Shown: positions 56,944-64,000 of the stretch, piece by piece
How positions within the stretch are numbered: the first letter of the stretch is position 1
Layout of the letters: each line of letters opens with the position of its first letter
Source of the DNA: Acinetobacter haemolyticus CIP 64.3 = MTCC 9819
GTDB taxonomy: Bacteria; Pseudomonadota; Gammaproteobacteria; Pseudomonadales; Moraxellaceae
Length of the DNA stretch: 64,000 bases
Direction: 5' to 3'
NCBI RefSeq assembly: GCF_000369065.1
Contig: NZ_KB849812.1
Location: 378,804 to 442,803 of the forward strand
Made by a program: the position numbers and the translations under genes
Notes under the pieces: model-generated
Seen by the model: only the letters and a program-made list of their open reading frames with translations
Told to the model about the DNA's origin: nothing
Database searches by the model: none

Positions 56944-57771
56944 TTACAGCATTTTGGTGGCAAAAGCCGCAATACGTTGATAGCCTGTTGGGAATAAACG
57001 CTGGAATGAATCGACGATACGAGCATCTGTTCCAATTAATAAACGGCGTTTATCTTTCAATACGGCTTGAAGGATTTGACGAGCCGCCTCTTCAGGTGGC
57101 GTACGCAAGAACTTATCAAACTGCTTAATCGATTTATTTGGATCCATCCCTAAGCTCTTTAAGCTGTCATTCATTTTTGCAGCTTTTGCAATATTGGTAC
57201 GGATACCACCCGGATGTACACAAAGTGAGCTTACGCCACTTTTCTCAATATCTAACTCTTGGCGAAGCGATTCAGTAAAACCACGCACCGCAAATTTAGT
57301 CGCATTATATGCAGACTGTGTCGGTTGTGAGGTTAAGCCAAAAATACTAGAGATGTTGATGATATGGCCATCTTTAGTTTGTTTAATAAATGGTAGGAAT
57401 TCTTTAGTACCGTAAACCACGCCCCAAAAGTTAATTCCAACGATCCATTCTAGATCTTCGTAGCTTGCACCTTCTACTGTTGAGCCTAATGCAACACCCG
57501 CATTGTTGAAGATCATATTCACTGAGCCATGATCTTGTACGGTATCTTGTGCCCATTGTTTCACCGCATCACGGTTAGAAACATCAAGAACTTTGGTAGT
57601 GACAGTAACTGGATGTTGTTTAACCAGCTCAACAGTCTGTGCCAAACCTTTGTCATTGATATCACTCAATGACAAATGGCAGCCTTGTTGAGCCAACAAA
57701 AGTGCCAGTTGTTGTCCAATCCCAGAGCCAGCACCTGTGATCGCTGCGACTTTATTTTTAAAGTTTTTCAT
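56944..57771 (-). CDS. Short-chain dehydrogenase/reductase
   Basis: 275 aa classical SDR with all motifs: AAITGAGSGIGQQLA for the cofactor, FNNAGVALG, catalytic Ser in INISSIFG and YNATK. A VHPGGIRTNI follows. An Asp after the second strand (LSDINDKG) suggests NAD preference. Faces a TetR regulator 304 bp away with a palindrome in between. Confidence 0.95.
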   Translation of the reverse strand: MKNFKNKVAAITGAGSGIGQQLALLLAQQGCHLSLSDINDKGLAQTVELVKQHPVTVTTKVLDVSNRDAVKQWAQDTVQDHGSVNMIFNNAGVALGSTVEGASYEDLEWIVGINFWGVVYGTKEFLPFIKQTKDGHIINISSIFGLTSQPTQSAYNATKFAVRGFTESLRQELDIEKSGVSSLCVHPGGIRTNIAKAAKMNDSLKSLGMDPNKSIKQFDKFLRTPPEEAARQILQAVLKDKRRLLIGTDARIVDSFQRLFPTGYQRIAAFATKML

Positions 57772-57849
57772 TGCCTATCCTTTGTATTGCGAATGATATG
57801 CACATATTCGCTCAGATCATGTGCCGTTTAACTTGTAACCAATATAATT

Positions 57850-57869
57850 TTGACAATACATGTTGTCAA
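57850..57869. promoter_or_regulatory. Candidate TetR operator
   Basis: TTGACAA-TACATG-TTGTCAA, perfect 7-bp arms, 79 bp upstream of the SDR gene and about 206 bp from the TetR gene. The left arm also reads as a -35 box. The remaining 304-bp gap shows nothing else clear. Confidence 0.65.
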
Positions 57870-58075
57870 TATAGTACACTATGCTTTTAAGACAAATGGC
57901 AAGAACAAACATAATGCTTGTCATAAATGCTCGTTCTAAGGTCTGTTGGCATTTGAGTCATACATCGTGTTATTGGCTAAAGCGACAGAAACAAGACATA
58001 TTATTTTTAAACAGTTTGCAATCTAAGCGCTGCTAGACATACGATATATAGACTTTTTTAGGGAACGGTTTTTCG

Positions 58076-58753
58076 ATGACAACTGAGAAGCAAACCAAGA
58101 CAAAGAAAAAAACGAACGAAACCAAAGAGCGTCAATTTAAAGGTCTGTCTTTAACTGAACGCAAAGAAGCTCGTCGGGAAAAACTGATCGAAGCAGGTAT
58201 TGCGATGTATGGGACACAAGGATTTTTCTCTGTGACCGTCAAAGATGTTTGTAACGAAGCAAAACTCACTGAACGCTATTTTTATGAGTCATTTAAAAAG
58301 AGTGAAGAACTTTTCCAAACTGTTTTTTTACGCATGATCAGTAAAATGCAAAGCTGTTTGACCCAAGCTGTACTGATGGCTGCGCCTGAACCGAAAAATA
58401 TGGTCACAGCAGGGTTATCTGCGCTACTGAATACCATTAAAGATGATCCACGCATGGCACGAATTATTTACATCGATGCGATGCTCGTCCAAGACCTACA
58501 CAATCAAGCGACAATCCAAGAAACGCTGACGCAATTTGATCGGATTATTCAAGGCTTTGTGATGATCACGATGCCCAATGTGCCGCAAACCACCGAGGAG
58601 GTATCTCTGATGGCGACAGGTTTAAATGGCTATGTCACTCATATTATTATCCGTTGGGTATCAGAAGGCTTTAAACAGCCATTGGAAGACGTCCTAAATG
58701 CCTGTTGTGCGGTGTTTTTATCATTTATTGAAAACACGACACAAAAAAATTAA
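58076..58753 (+). CDS. TetR-family regulator
   Basis: 225 aa. A Lys-rich N-terminal tail of about 30 residues precedes the DNA-binding domain (LIEAGIAMYGTQGFFSVTVKDVCNEAKLTERYFYESFKKSEELF). GGGAACGG precedes the ATG. Probably regulates the divergent SDR gene and itself. Ligand unknown. Confidence 0.92.
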   Translation: MTTEKQTKTKKKTNETKERQFKGLSLTERKEARREKLIEAGIAMYGTQGFFSVTVKDVCNEAKLTERYFYESFKKSEELFQTVFLRMISKMQSCLTQAVLMAAPEPKNMVTAGLSALLNTIKDDPRMARIIYIDAMLVQDLHNQATIQETLTQFDRIIQGFVMITMPNVPQTTEEVSLMATGLNGYVTHIIIRWVSEGFKQPLEDVLNACCAVFLSFIENTTQKN

Positions 58754-58840
58754 AATCGTTTTACAGTTTTGTGACAAATGTAACTGCTACAAGACAGCGC
58801 TGTTAAACAGATGAATTTATTTGTTTTAATTTCAAGCAAA

Positions 58841-58858
58841 CTGTCATCAATTAGTCAC
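58841..58858 (+). promoter_or_regulatory. Candidate Pho box
   Basis: CTGTCAT-CAAT-TAGTCAC: a perfect first half and a 5/7 second half of the direct-repeat PhoB site. It is 145 bp upstream of phoB. Further TGTCATAA repeats lie at about 58927 and 58953. It fits autoregulation. Confidence 0.6.
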
Positions 58859-59003
58859 TCCTCTGCCCCACAATTGTCACAATTTATTGCTAAATTCGAC
58901 TTTATTTACCCTTTTGCAATGATATTGTCATAATTAATCTTTGTAATAAGCCTGTCATAACAACAAAACGGTTAACCGTTACAGATTTTGAGGGTATTGC
59001 GCT

Positions 59004-59714
59004 GTGAAAGATGACTATATTTTAATTGTCGATGATGAGCTACCGATCCGCGAAATGATCCATACCTCTTTGGATATGGCTGGCTTCCAATGTTTACAAG
59101 CTGAGGATGCTAAGCAAGCGCATCAGATTATCGTTGATCAGCGTCCTGCTCTTATCTTGCTGGATTGGATGCTGCCAGGTGGTGTAAGTGGTGTAGATTT
59201 GTGCCGTCGCTTGAAACGAGATGAAAACTTGGCAGAGATCCCTGTGATCATGCTCACAGCTCGTGGTGAAGAAGATCATAAGGTTCAAGGTCTGGATGCA
59301 GGTGCCGACGACTACATGACCAAACCTTTTTCGACCCGCGAACTGGTTTCTCGTATCAAAGCGGTATTGCGTCGTGCCAATGCACTGAGCGGTGAAAAAG
59401 TGATTGATGCCAATGGCTTAATGCTAGACCCAGTGAGTCAGCGTGTGAGCTTTGGTGAGAGTATTCTCGATATGGGTCCAACTGAATATCGTTTACTGGC
59501 CTTCTTTATGACACATCCAGAACGTGCTTATACACGTGCCCAATTACTTGACCAAGTATGGGGTGGAAATGTGTATATTGAAGACCGTACCATTGATGTG
59601 CATATTCGTCGTTTACGTAAAGTGTTAGAACCTTTTGGTGTTGATCGCTTTGTTCAAACGGTACGTGGCACAGGTTATCGTTTCTCTACACGAGCTGATT
59701 TGGCAGCAGGTTAA
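59004..59714 (+). CDS. phoB: Phosphate response regulator PhoB
   Basis: 236 aa, starting at GTG with GAGGG upstream. Receiver domain with [11 protein letters not shown] and phospho-acceptor Asp in [14 protein letters not shown]. The C-terminal winged helix carries [26 protein letters not shown], as in PhoB. Followed after 8 bp by phoR. Controls the phosphate-starvation regulon. Confidence 0.96.
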   Translation: MKDDYILIVDDELPIREMIHTSLDMAGFQCLQAEDAKQAHQIIVDQRPALILLDWMLPGGVSGVDLCRRLKRDENLAEIPVIMLTARGEEDHKVQGLDAGADDYMTKPFSTRELVSRIKAVLRRANALSGEKVIDANGLMLDPVSQRVSFGESILDMGPTEYRLLAFFMTHPERAYTRAQLLDQVWGGNVYIEDRTIDVHIRRLRKVLEPFGVDRFVQTVRGTGYRFSTRADLAAG

Positions 59715-59722
59715 AACCCTTT

Positions 59723-61078
59723 ATGTATGAACCATATCCCGTCCCTGAGCTGGCGCGCGAACATCAACGTTTTCAATACAGCAGCTTATGGACGTTTGCA
59801 AAACAAGATTTAAGACTATTATTGTTTTTCTTATTGATTGCGAGCTTAATCGGATTTGGAGTTGGATACTTTTGGAGCTGTATTTTCGTCGCTTTTGTGG
59901 TGTTTTTCATCCTACAGCTTCGCTCACTTTATCTCGTCAATGAATGGATCTCTAATCGTCCTTACGATATGCCACCGAATCTGAATGGGATTTGGGGTGC
60001 ATTATTGTTCAACGTTTATCGCGCTCAACGCCAAGAACGTATTGTACAAGCCGAAATGGTAGGTTTGATTGACCGTGCACAATCATCATTGGTGGCGTTG
60101 GCAGAAGCCGTTGTCTTGATTGATGACCAACATCAGCTCGAATGGTGGAATCCAGCCGCAGAAAAATTATTGGGTATCAATCCAATGGATCGCGGGCGTA
60201 ACTTGCTGTCGATCTTGCGCCAACCCAATTTTATTGAATATTTTAACCATAGTGATCAAGCACCCGATGGCATCCGTCTACAAGCACAAATGGATGAAGA
60301 GCGTTATGTGCAAGTCAAAATTACCCGCTTTGGGGGGGAAAGCCGTCTTTTGGTCGCACATGACATCACCCGCATGCATAATCTTGAACAAATGCGTAAG
60401 GACTTTGTTGATAATATTTCACATGAGTTACGTACCCCGCTGACCGTACTCAGTGGCTATATCGAAACCTTTACTGATCAGGACGATATCACCCCTCGCT
60501 GGAAACGTGCTTTTACACAAATGCAGTCACAAACCAAACGTATGAATGCATTGGTTAATGACTTACTGCTCTTGTCCAATCTCGAAAATAATAAAAAAGT
60601 TGCAAAAAATCAGATTATTGAGATGGCAAATTTGATGAATCAATTATTTGATGATGCTCGTGCCTACAATCTTGATTATGGTCACACACTCAACTTAGAT
60701 ATTGATAGTCACTGTGATCTGATCGGCTCAGACATGGAAATTGCCAGTGCTTTCAGCAATCTCATTACCAATGCGATTAAATACACGCCCAAAGGTGGCA
60801 TTATTACCATTGGATGGCATGAGGATGGCGATCAAGCCTATTTTACCGTTCAAGACAATGGTATTGGAATAAATCCCAAACATTTACCTCGTTTAACTGA
60901 ACGATTTTATCGGGTGGATAGTGCGCGTAGCCGTCAAACAGGTGGAACGGGTTTAGGCCTTGCAATTGTGAAACACGTATTGATGCAACACGGTGCACAT
61001 CTCGAAATTAGCTCCAAAGAAAATGAAGGCTCAACTTTTACAGCCGTTTTTCCAAAAGAACGTCTCTATATTGGATAA
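59723..61078 (+). CDS. phoR: Phosphate sensor kinase PhoR
   Basis: 451 aa. Two adjacent membrane segments (residues about 30-70) with hardly any periplasm, a PAS domain (ALAEAVVLIDDQHQLEWWNPAAEKLLG), HisKA with ISHELRTPLTVLSGY, and HATPase motifs NAIKYTPKGG and GGTGLGLAIVKHVL. This domain order is typical of PhoR. No good ribosome site, so likely coupled to phoB. Confidence 0.96.
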   Translation: MYEPYPVPELAREHQRFQYSSLWTFAKQDLRLLLFFLLIASLIGFGVGYFWSCIFVAFVVFFILQLRSLYLVNEWISNRPYDMPPNLNGIWGALLFNVYRAQRQERIVQAEMVGLIDRAQSSLVALAEAVVLIDDQHQLEWWNPAAEKLLGINPMDRGRNLLSILRQPNFIEYFNHSDQAPDGIRLQAQMDEERYVQVKITRFGGESRLLVAHDITRMHNLEQMRKDFVDNISHELRTPLTVLSGYIETFTDQDDITPRWKRAFTQMQSQTKRMNALVNDLLLLSNLENNKKVAKNQIIEMANLMNQLFDDARAYNLDYGHTLNLDIDSHCDLIGSDMEIASAFSNLITNAIKYTPKGGIITIGWHEDGDQAYFTVQDNGIGINPKHLPRLTERFYRVDSARSRQTGGTGLGLAIVKHVLMQHGAHLEISSKENEGSTFTAVFPKERLYIG

Positions 61079-61100
61079 ATGGGCAGTTGAATAACTACAG

Positions 61101-61136
61101 ACAGCCGATCTAGACAGATCGGCTGTTTTGTTTTTT
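61101..61136 (+). terminator. Terminator of phoB-phoR
   Basis: Perfect 10-bp arms ACAGCCGATC/GATCGGCTGT with loop TAGACA, then TTTGTTTTTT. 22 bp after the phoR stop. Confidence 0.93.
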
Positions 61137-61144
61137 AGATTGAA

Positions 61145-61597
61145 TTAATTATTTACTGTTGCATTCAACTGTTTTGCTTCAAGTAAATGGCTCGGTAAGC
61201 CAAAAATATGATCAAAGAAATAGTTATACACAAAGGTATAACATGGGATGAGGATCATCAAACTAAAATCCAATAAGAATGCTTTGAGTAAACTGATCTG
61301 CATCCACCACGCAATCAATGGAATCAAGATCGTTACCAAAACAATTTGAAACCCAATTGCATGTACGATCCTTCTTTTCACAGTACGCGTTTTAGAAATT
61401 TGTCGTTTTTCCCACATTTCAAAAACATAGTTGTAGAAAAAATTTACGGTCACCGCAATAACTGCGATTAGCACCGATAATGGTCCTGTATGACTCATAC
61501 TTGTACCAGAAAGCACTGCCAAAATCATGGCACAGATCAAAAAGCTAAATACTTCATAGAAAAAAACATAAGTTACTCTTCGTTTCGTTCCTTGCAT
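61145..61597 (-). CDS. PACE-family efflux protein, AceI-like
   Basis: 150 aa with four membrane segments in two tandem bacterial-transmembrane-pair repeats: KRRVTYVFFYEVFSFLICAM with the key Glu, and KRRIVHAIGFQIVLV. In the second repeat the FE of AceI is FQ. AceI of A. baumannii exports chlorhexidine and short diamines. The ATG at 61597 has AAGG upstream. Divergent from a LysR gene, the same pairing as aceI-aceR. Confidence 0.88.
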   Translation of the reverse strand: MQGTKRRVTYVFFYEVFSFLICAMILAVLSGTSMSHTGPLSVLIAVIAVTVNFFYNYVFEMWEKRQISKTRTVKRRIVHAIGFQIVLVTILIPLIAWWMQISLLKAFLLDFSLMILIPCYTFVYNYFFDHIFGLPSHLLEAKQLNATVNN

Positions 61598-61640
61598 GAT
61601 CACACCTTAAAATCAACAATCGCTAGATTTTACGCTCTAG

Positions 61641-61671
61641 ATCTGATAAAAAAAGTCAATCGTTATCAGAT
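61641..61671. promoter_or_regulatory. LysR-type operator between AceI-like and LysR genes
   Basis: ATCTGATAA and TTATCAGAT, perfect 9-bp arms 13 bp apart, lie in the 94-bp divergent region. The site contains a T-N11-A type core as expected for LysR proteins. It ends 20 bp before the LysR ATG, so autorepression is likely. Confidence 0.8.
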
Positions 61672-61691
61672 TTACTGAAAAGGAAATTGCA

Positions 61692-62582
61692 ATGAAACTG
61701 AGTAGTGAGCAGCTTGAATTGATTCTAGAAATCATTGATCGTGGAAGTTTCTCTGCAGCTGCCCGCGCCTTAAATCGGGTTCCTTCCGCAGTGAGCATGG
61801 CGATTGCCAATTTAGAAGCTGAATTGAATTTAAAATTATTTGAACGCAGTAAAAATCATTTAGCACCAACGGAAATTGCACTTTCAATTGAACCCCACGC
61901 AAGATTGATTGTGACGAAGCTACGCCAGCTCGAAATGCATCTCTCTGAACTTTCAACTGGATTAGAAACTCGTATCTGTATTGGTGTAGCAGCCGATATC
62001 AATCAAAAAATCATCTTAAAGGGCATTGAACAATTAATTCAGCACTATCCTCTTTTAAATATTGAAATAGTTTGCGCACCACAGCAAGAATTAAAAGCAC
62101 GCCTACAGAACAATGAAATTGATTTATATATTGCTTATAGCTCATCAAATATCGATATCAATCAACGTTTTCGACTATTAGGTGTTGAACAGTTTGTCGC
62201 TGCCATTTCCCCTGAGCAAGCACAACAACTCAAGGCACAACATAAAAATGAACTCACCATGTTGTCTGAGTTTAGACAAATTATTGTCGCTAGTAAAAAT
62301 TATCCTCTACCCGATCCTCGTATTTTGGTTTCTGATTCGTATTGGTACACTGATAATCTATCAATGGCAATTCATATGGTAGAACAAGGGATGGGTTGGG
62401 GAAATTTTCCGCTTTCAGTCGTGTCGGAGCATTTTACCAAGCACAGTTTAGTGCGTTTAGAGTTTAGTGACACCACCAATGGACTGGATATGCCCATCCA
62501 TGCCATTTGGGCCAGCTATAAACCCTTGAGTAAAACCATTCAACTGCTGATCGAGCTTTGGAGTAAAGAAATTTTTGAATAG
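61692..62582 (+). CDS. LysR-family regulator, AceR-like
   Basis: 296 aa. HTH at residues 5-60 (LELILEIIDRGSFSAAARALNRVPSAVSMAIANLEAEL), then the substrate-binding domain. AAGGAAA precedes the ATG. By position it is probably the activator of the divergent PACE exporter, as AceR is for aceI. Its transcript is ended by a hairpin that is also the terminator of an opposing small RNA. Confidence 0.9.
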   Translation: MKLSSEQLELILEIIDRGSFSAAARALNRVPSAVSMAIANLEAELNLKLFERSKNHLAPTEIALSIEPHARLIVTKLRQLEMHLSELSTGLETRICIGVAADINQKIILKGIEQLIQHYPLLNIEIVCAPQQELKARLQNNEIDLYIAYSSSNIDINQRFRLLGVEQFVAAISPEQAQQLKAQHKNELTMLSEFRQIIVASKNYPLPDPRILVSDSYWYTDNLSMAIHMVEQGMGWGNFPLSVVSEHFTKHSLVRLEFSDTTNGLDMPIHAIWASYKPLSKTIQLLIELWSKEIFE

Positions 62583-62586
62583 GCAT

Positions 62587-62715
62587 AAAAAAAGCCCGAC
62601 ATCCTGTCGGGCTTTTTTCGTATTTCGTTTCTAGGTGCAACTCCTGTCGTACCTCACGTCCTGATGCTCAAACTTATTATTTTTGTTTTATGTTTTGGAA
62701 CTTCCTGTTCCTGAT
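62587..62715 (-). ncRNA. Candidate Rsm-type small RNA, copy 1
   Basis: About 129 nt with five GGA motifs. A hairpin GGAAC-AGGAA-GTTCC lies near the 5' end, then CATCAGGACG, GACAGGAGTT, and the terminator GCCCGAC-AGGAT-GTCGGGC followed by TTTTTTT. GGA in hairpin loops is how RsmX/Y/Z and CsrB bind CsrA/RsmA. The -10 box TAATAT is at 62722-62727. Almost identical to copy 2 at 63.4 kb. It runs against lysR, and its terminator serves both. Confidence 0.82.
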
Positions 62716-62771
62716 GAGTTCATATTAGGCAATTTAAAGCAGTCTGAATATGGGATATTGTCCCTAATCAC

Positions 62772-62789
62772 TGTAAGAAAAAGCGTACA
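62772..62789 (-). promoter_or_regulatory. GacA box of small RNA copy 1
   Basis: On the minus strand TGTACG-CTTTTT-CTTACA, 11 of 12 defined positions of TGTAAG-N6-CTTACA. Exactly 44 bp before the TAATAT box, so its centre is about -66. Confidence 0.8.
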
Positions 62790-63098
62790 TTGTTCACGGC
62801 GGAAAATAATTATTAGATCAGCTAAATTCACATAAAAACTTACACAGAACTTGATCATGAATATTGCAAAATATAAGAAAAATAAATATTACATATAAAA
62901 AACTTGAATATTATTCAATTCCATGTATACTTAAGTTAACTAGAAAAAGTATAGTTTAGTAAATCTTCTTTAAGTATCGCAGTTTTAGTCATAATCCTTC
63001 GTTTTTTTAGATCTTAAGCTCAATTCTTTATCCTTTTTCAAAGTTATACATAGCCTCATTAAGCGGCTGAAAATTATTAAAATTTAGTAGGATATATT
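62790..63098 (+). other. Upstream region and leader of the cold-shock gene
   Basis: About 310 bp of AT-rich DNA, without an ORF. The last 150 bp probably form the long untranslated leader usual for csp genes, with AGGA 8 nt before the ATG. I see no distinct cold-box that I would name. Confidence 0.45.
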
Positions 63099-63308
63099 AT
63101 GTCTAATACAGTTACTGGTACAGTAAAGTGGTTTAACGAAACTAAAGGTTTTGGTTTCATTCAACAACAATCAGGTCCTGATGTGTTTGCTCACTTCAGC
63201 GAAATCGCAAATTCTGGTTTTAAAACCTTATATGAAGGTCAACAAGTTTCATTCAGCGTTGCTCAAGGTCAAAAAGGCCCAAATGCTGTGAACATTGTTC
63301 CTTTATAA
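63099..63308 (+). CDS. Cold-shock protein, CspA family
   Basis: 69 aa single cold-shock domain with both RNA-binding motifs: GFGFI in [14 protein letters not shown] and VFAHFSE. Binds single-stranded RNA and melts structures at low temperature. It lies between two copies of an Rsm-like small RNA, and the terminator of copy 2 also ends the csp transcript. Confidence 0.97.
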   Translation: MSNTVTGTVKWFNETKGFGFIQQQSGPDVFAHFSEIANSGFKTLYEGQQVSFSVAQGQKGPNAVNIVPL

Positions 63309-63324
63309 TCGCTAAATAAGCATG

Positions 63325-63452
63325 AAAAAAGCCCGACATCCTGTCGGGCTTTTTCGTATTTCGCACTTTAGGTATAACTCCTGTCGTACCTCACGTCCTG
63401 ATGCTCAAACTTATTATTTTTGTTTTGTGTTTTGGAACCTCCTGTTCCTGAT
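63325..63452 (-). ncRNA. Candidate Rsm-type small RNA, copy 2
   Basis: About 128 nt, nearly identical to copy 1; differences keep every GGA motif. In the 5' hairpin the loop is AGGAG instead of AGGAA, with the stem unchanged. The terminator GCCCGAC-AGGAT-GTCGGGC is identical. The -10 box is TAATAT at 63459-63464. The promoter region beyond the GacA box and -10 differs from copy 1, which suggests selection on the RNA and on the box. Confidence 0.82.
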
Positions 63453-63508
63453 GAGTTCATATTAGGTGATTCGATTGGGGCTGAATATAGGTCATTGACT
63501 GGAATTGG

Positions 63509-63526
63509 TGTAGGAAATGGCTTACA
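63509..63526 (-). promoter_or_regulatory. GacA box of small RNA copy 2
   Basis: On the minus strand TGTAAG-CCATTT-CCTACA, 11 of 12 defined positions. Again exactly 44 bp before TAATAT. The mismatch is in the other half than in copy 1. Confidence 0.8.
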
Positions 63527-63698
63527 AGAATAATACTCAAGAAACAAAACAAGATTGCTAACGAAAAATATCTTGTCTCATATTGTTCTTTCTAATTACT
63601 CTTGATGCTTTATAAAAACATAAGAATTTGATTTTTTATTAACTAAATTGTATTTTCCACACACAACGCCGATTATATTAGATAAGTAAAAATTAAAC

Positions 63699-64000
63699 TT
63701 ATTTCCAAAAAAGAAGTTTTTTAAAAAAACTTCTTTTTACTAGATGTTGATCAGATCTATTTTCAGTCATTGTTTTATCTTTAGTTTCAAAAATATTATT
63801 TATAAAAGAAAAACGTAATCCACTTTCAGTTATTAAGTTCCTAACTAAACTATCTTTATAAATATGAAAAATTATTTCTTCTTTAAGTAGCAATATTTCA
63901 ACTATTTTTTGATCGTCTATTCTGCCTATCATATGGTTATGTGATGAACTATATTGAAGGAATTTTACTCTGCAGATTTCATTTATTACTTGTTCTAATG
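63699..64000 (-). CDS. Hypothetical protein, N-terminus beyond the window
   Basis: The frame is open from the window edge (64000) to a TAA at 63699, about 100 codons. An internal ATG at 63932 could be a start, but the upstream codons have no stop, so the gene is probably longer. Lys- and Phe-rich end (KRSFFKKLLFWK). The last codons contain a perfect 15-bp hairpin, AAAAAGAAG...CTTCTTTTT, with T-runs, so the terminator seems to lie inside the coding end. No family recognised. Very AT-rich. Confidence 0.5.
   Translation of the reverse strand, partial: LEQVINEICRVKFLQYSSSHNHMIGRIDDQKIVEILLLKEEIIFHIYKDSLVRNLITESGLRFSFINNIFETKDKTMTENRSDQHLVKRSFFKKLLFWK

Noticed and set aside
62587..62720. The 130-bp repeat around csp as a simple terminator duplication
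   Set aside because: The similarity extends past the terminator to a shared -10 box and spacing to GacA boxes, and GGA motifs are kept, so an RNA gene is the better reading.

Overview
The window is AT-rich chromosomal DNA that looks like Acinetobacter (Moraxellaceae). The evidence is the gene set and order: murG-murC-ddl-ftsQ-ftsA-ftsZ-lpxC with dciA beside lpxC, pyrE next to a crc/exoIII gene, a PACE (AceI-type) exporter divergent from a LysR gene, a Tsx-type porin, and XerC/XerD 'pdif' sites of the kind described on Acinetobacter plasmids. No rRNA, tRNA, CRISPR array or prophage was seen.

Layout. 0.1-3.5 kb: Fur-box TonB-dependent siderophore receptor and a Mn2+ exporter (UPF0016/GDT1) behind a yybP-ykoY manganese riboswitch. 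3.6-8.3 kb: pyruvate dehydrogenase aceE-aceF. 8.5-18.1 kb: an M23 peptidase, dciA, lpxC and the division/wall cluster. 18.3-20.8 kb: gshB, glutathione peroxidase, a divergent OhrR-like MarR regulator sharing a perfect 25-bp operator, and DUF3565. 20.8-21.45 kb: a one-gene pdif module. 21.7-24.1 kb: an SDR with an altered catalytic Tyr and an IS3-family element that clips the end of a membrane-protein gene. 24.3-29.7 kb: pyrE, crc/xthA, a GGA-rich small RNA, an ArsC-family protein, DUF2147, an esterase and a diguanylate cyclase. 29.7-31.1 kb: an IS5-family element abutting an ABC-ATPase remnant. 31.1-38.6 kb: GST, dsbD, an outer-membrane protein, an ankyrin protein, HPF, Tsx, a GNAT enzyme, a periplasmic protein and two copies of a structured intergenic repeat. 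38.6-44.2 kb: urea transporter urtABCDE. 44.5-56.9 kb: parE-yqiA, a lipase-like hydrolase, dsbB, gshA, DUF924, a lipoprotein, DUF445, an aminotransferase and a MATE exporter. 56.9-64 kb: SDR/TetR pair, phoB-phoR, aceI-like/LysR pair, a cold-shock gene flanked by two near-identical GGA-rich small RNAs, and a partial ORF at the edge.

Themes. Thiol chemistry recurs: gshA, gshB, glutathione peroxidase, GST, DsbB and DsbD are all here. The most striking signal is regulatory RNA. Three candidate CsrA/RsmA-sequestering RNAs occur: one at about 25.9 kb on the plus strand, and two tandem copies at about 62.6 and 63.4 kb on the minus strand. Both tandem copies have an 11/12 match to the GacA box (TGTAAG-N6-CTTACA) exactly 44 bp before the same TAATAT -10 box. 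The 25.9-kb RNA has a perfect CTTACA half-site at the same distance. The second striking signal is the pdif module, in which a single orphan gene is bounded by two inverted 28-bp XerC/XerD sites and its stop codon lies inside one of them.
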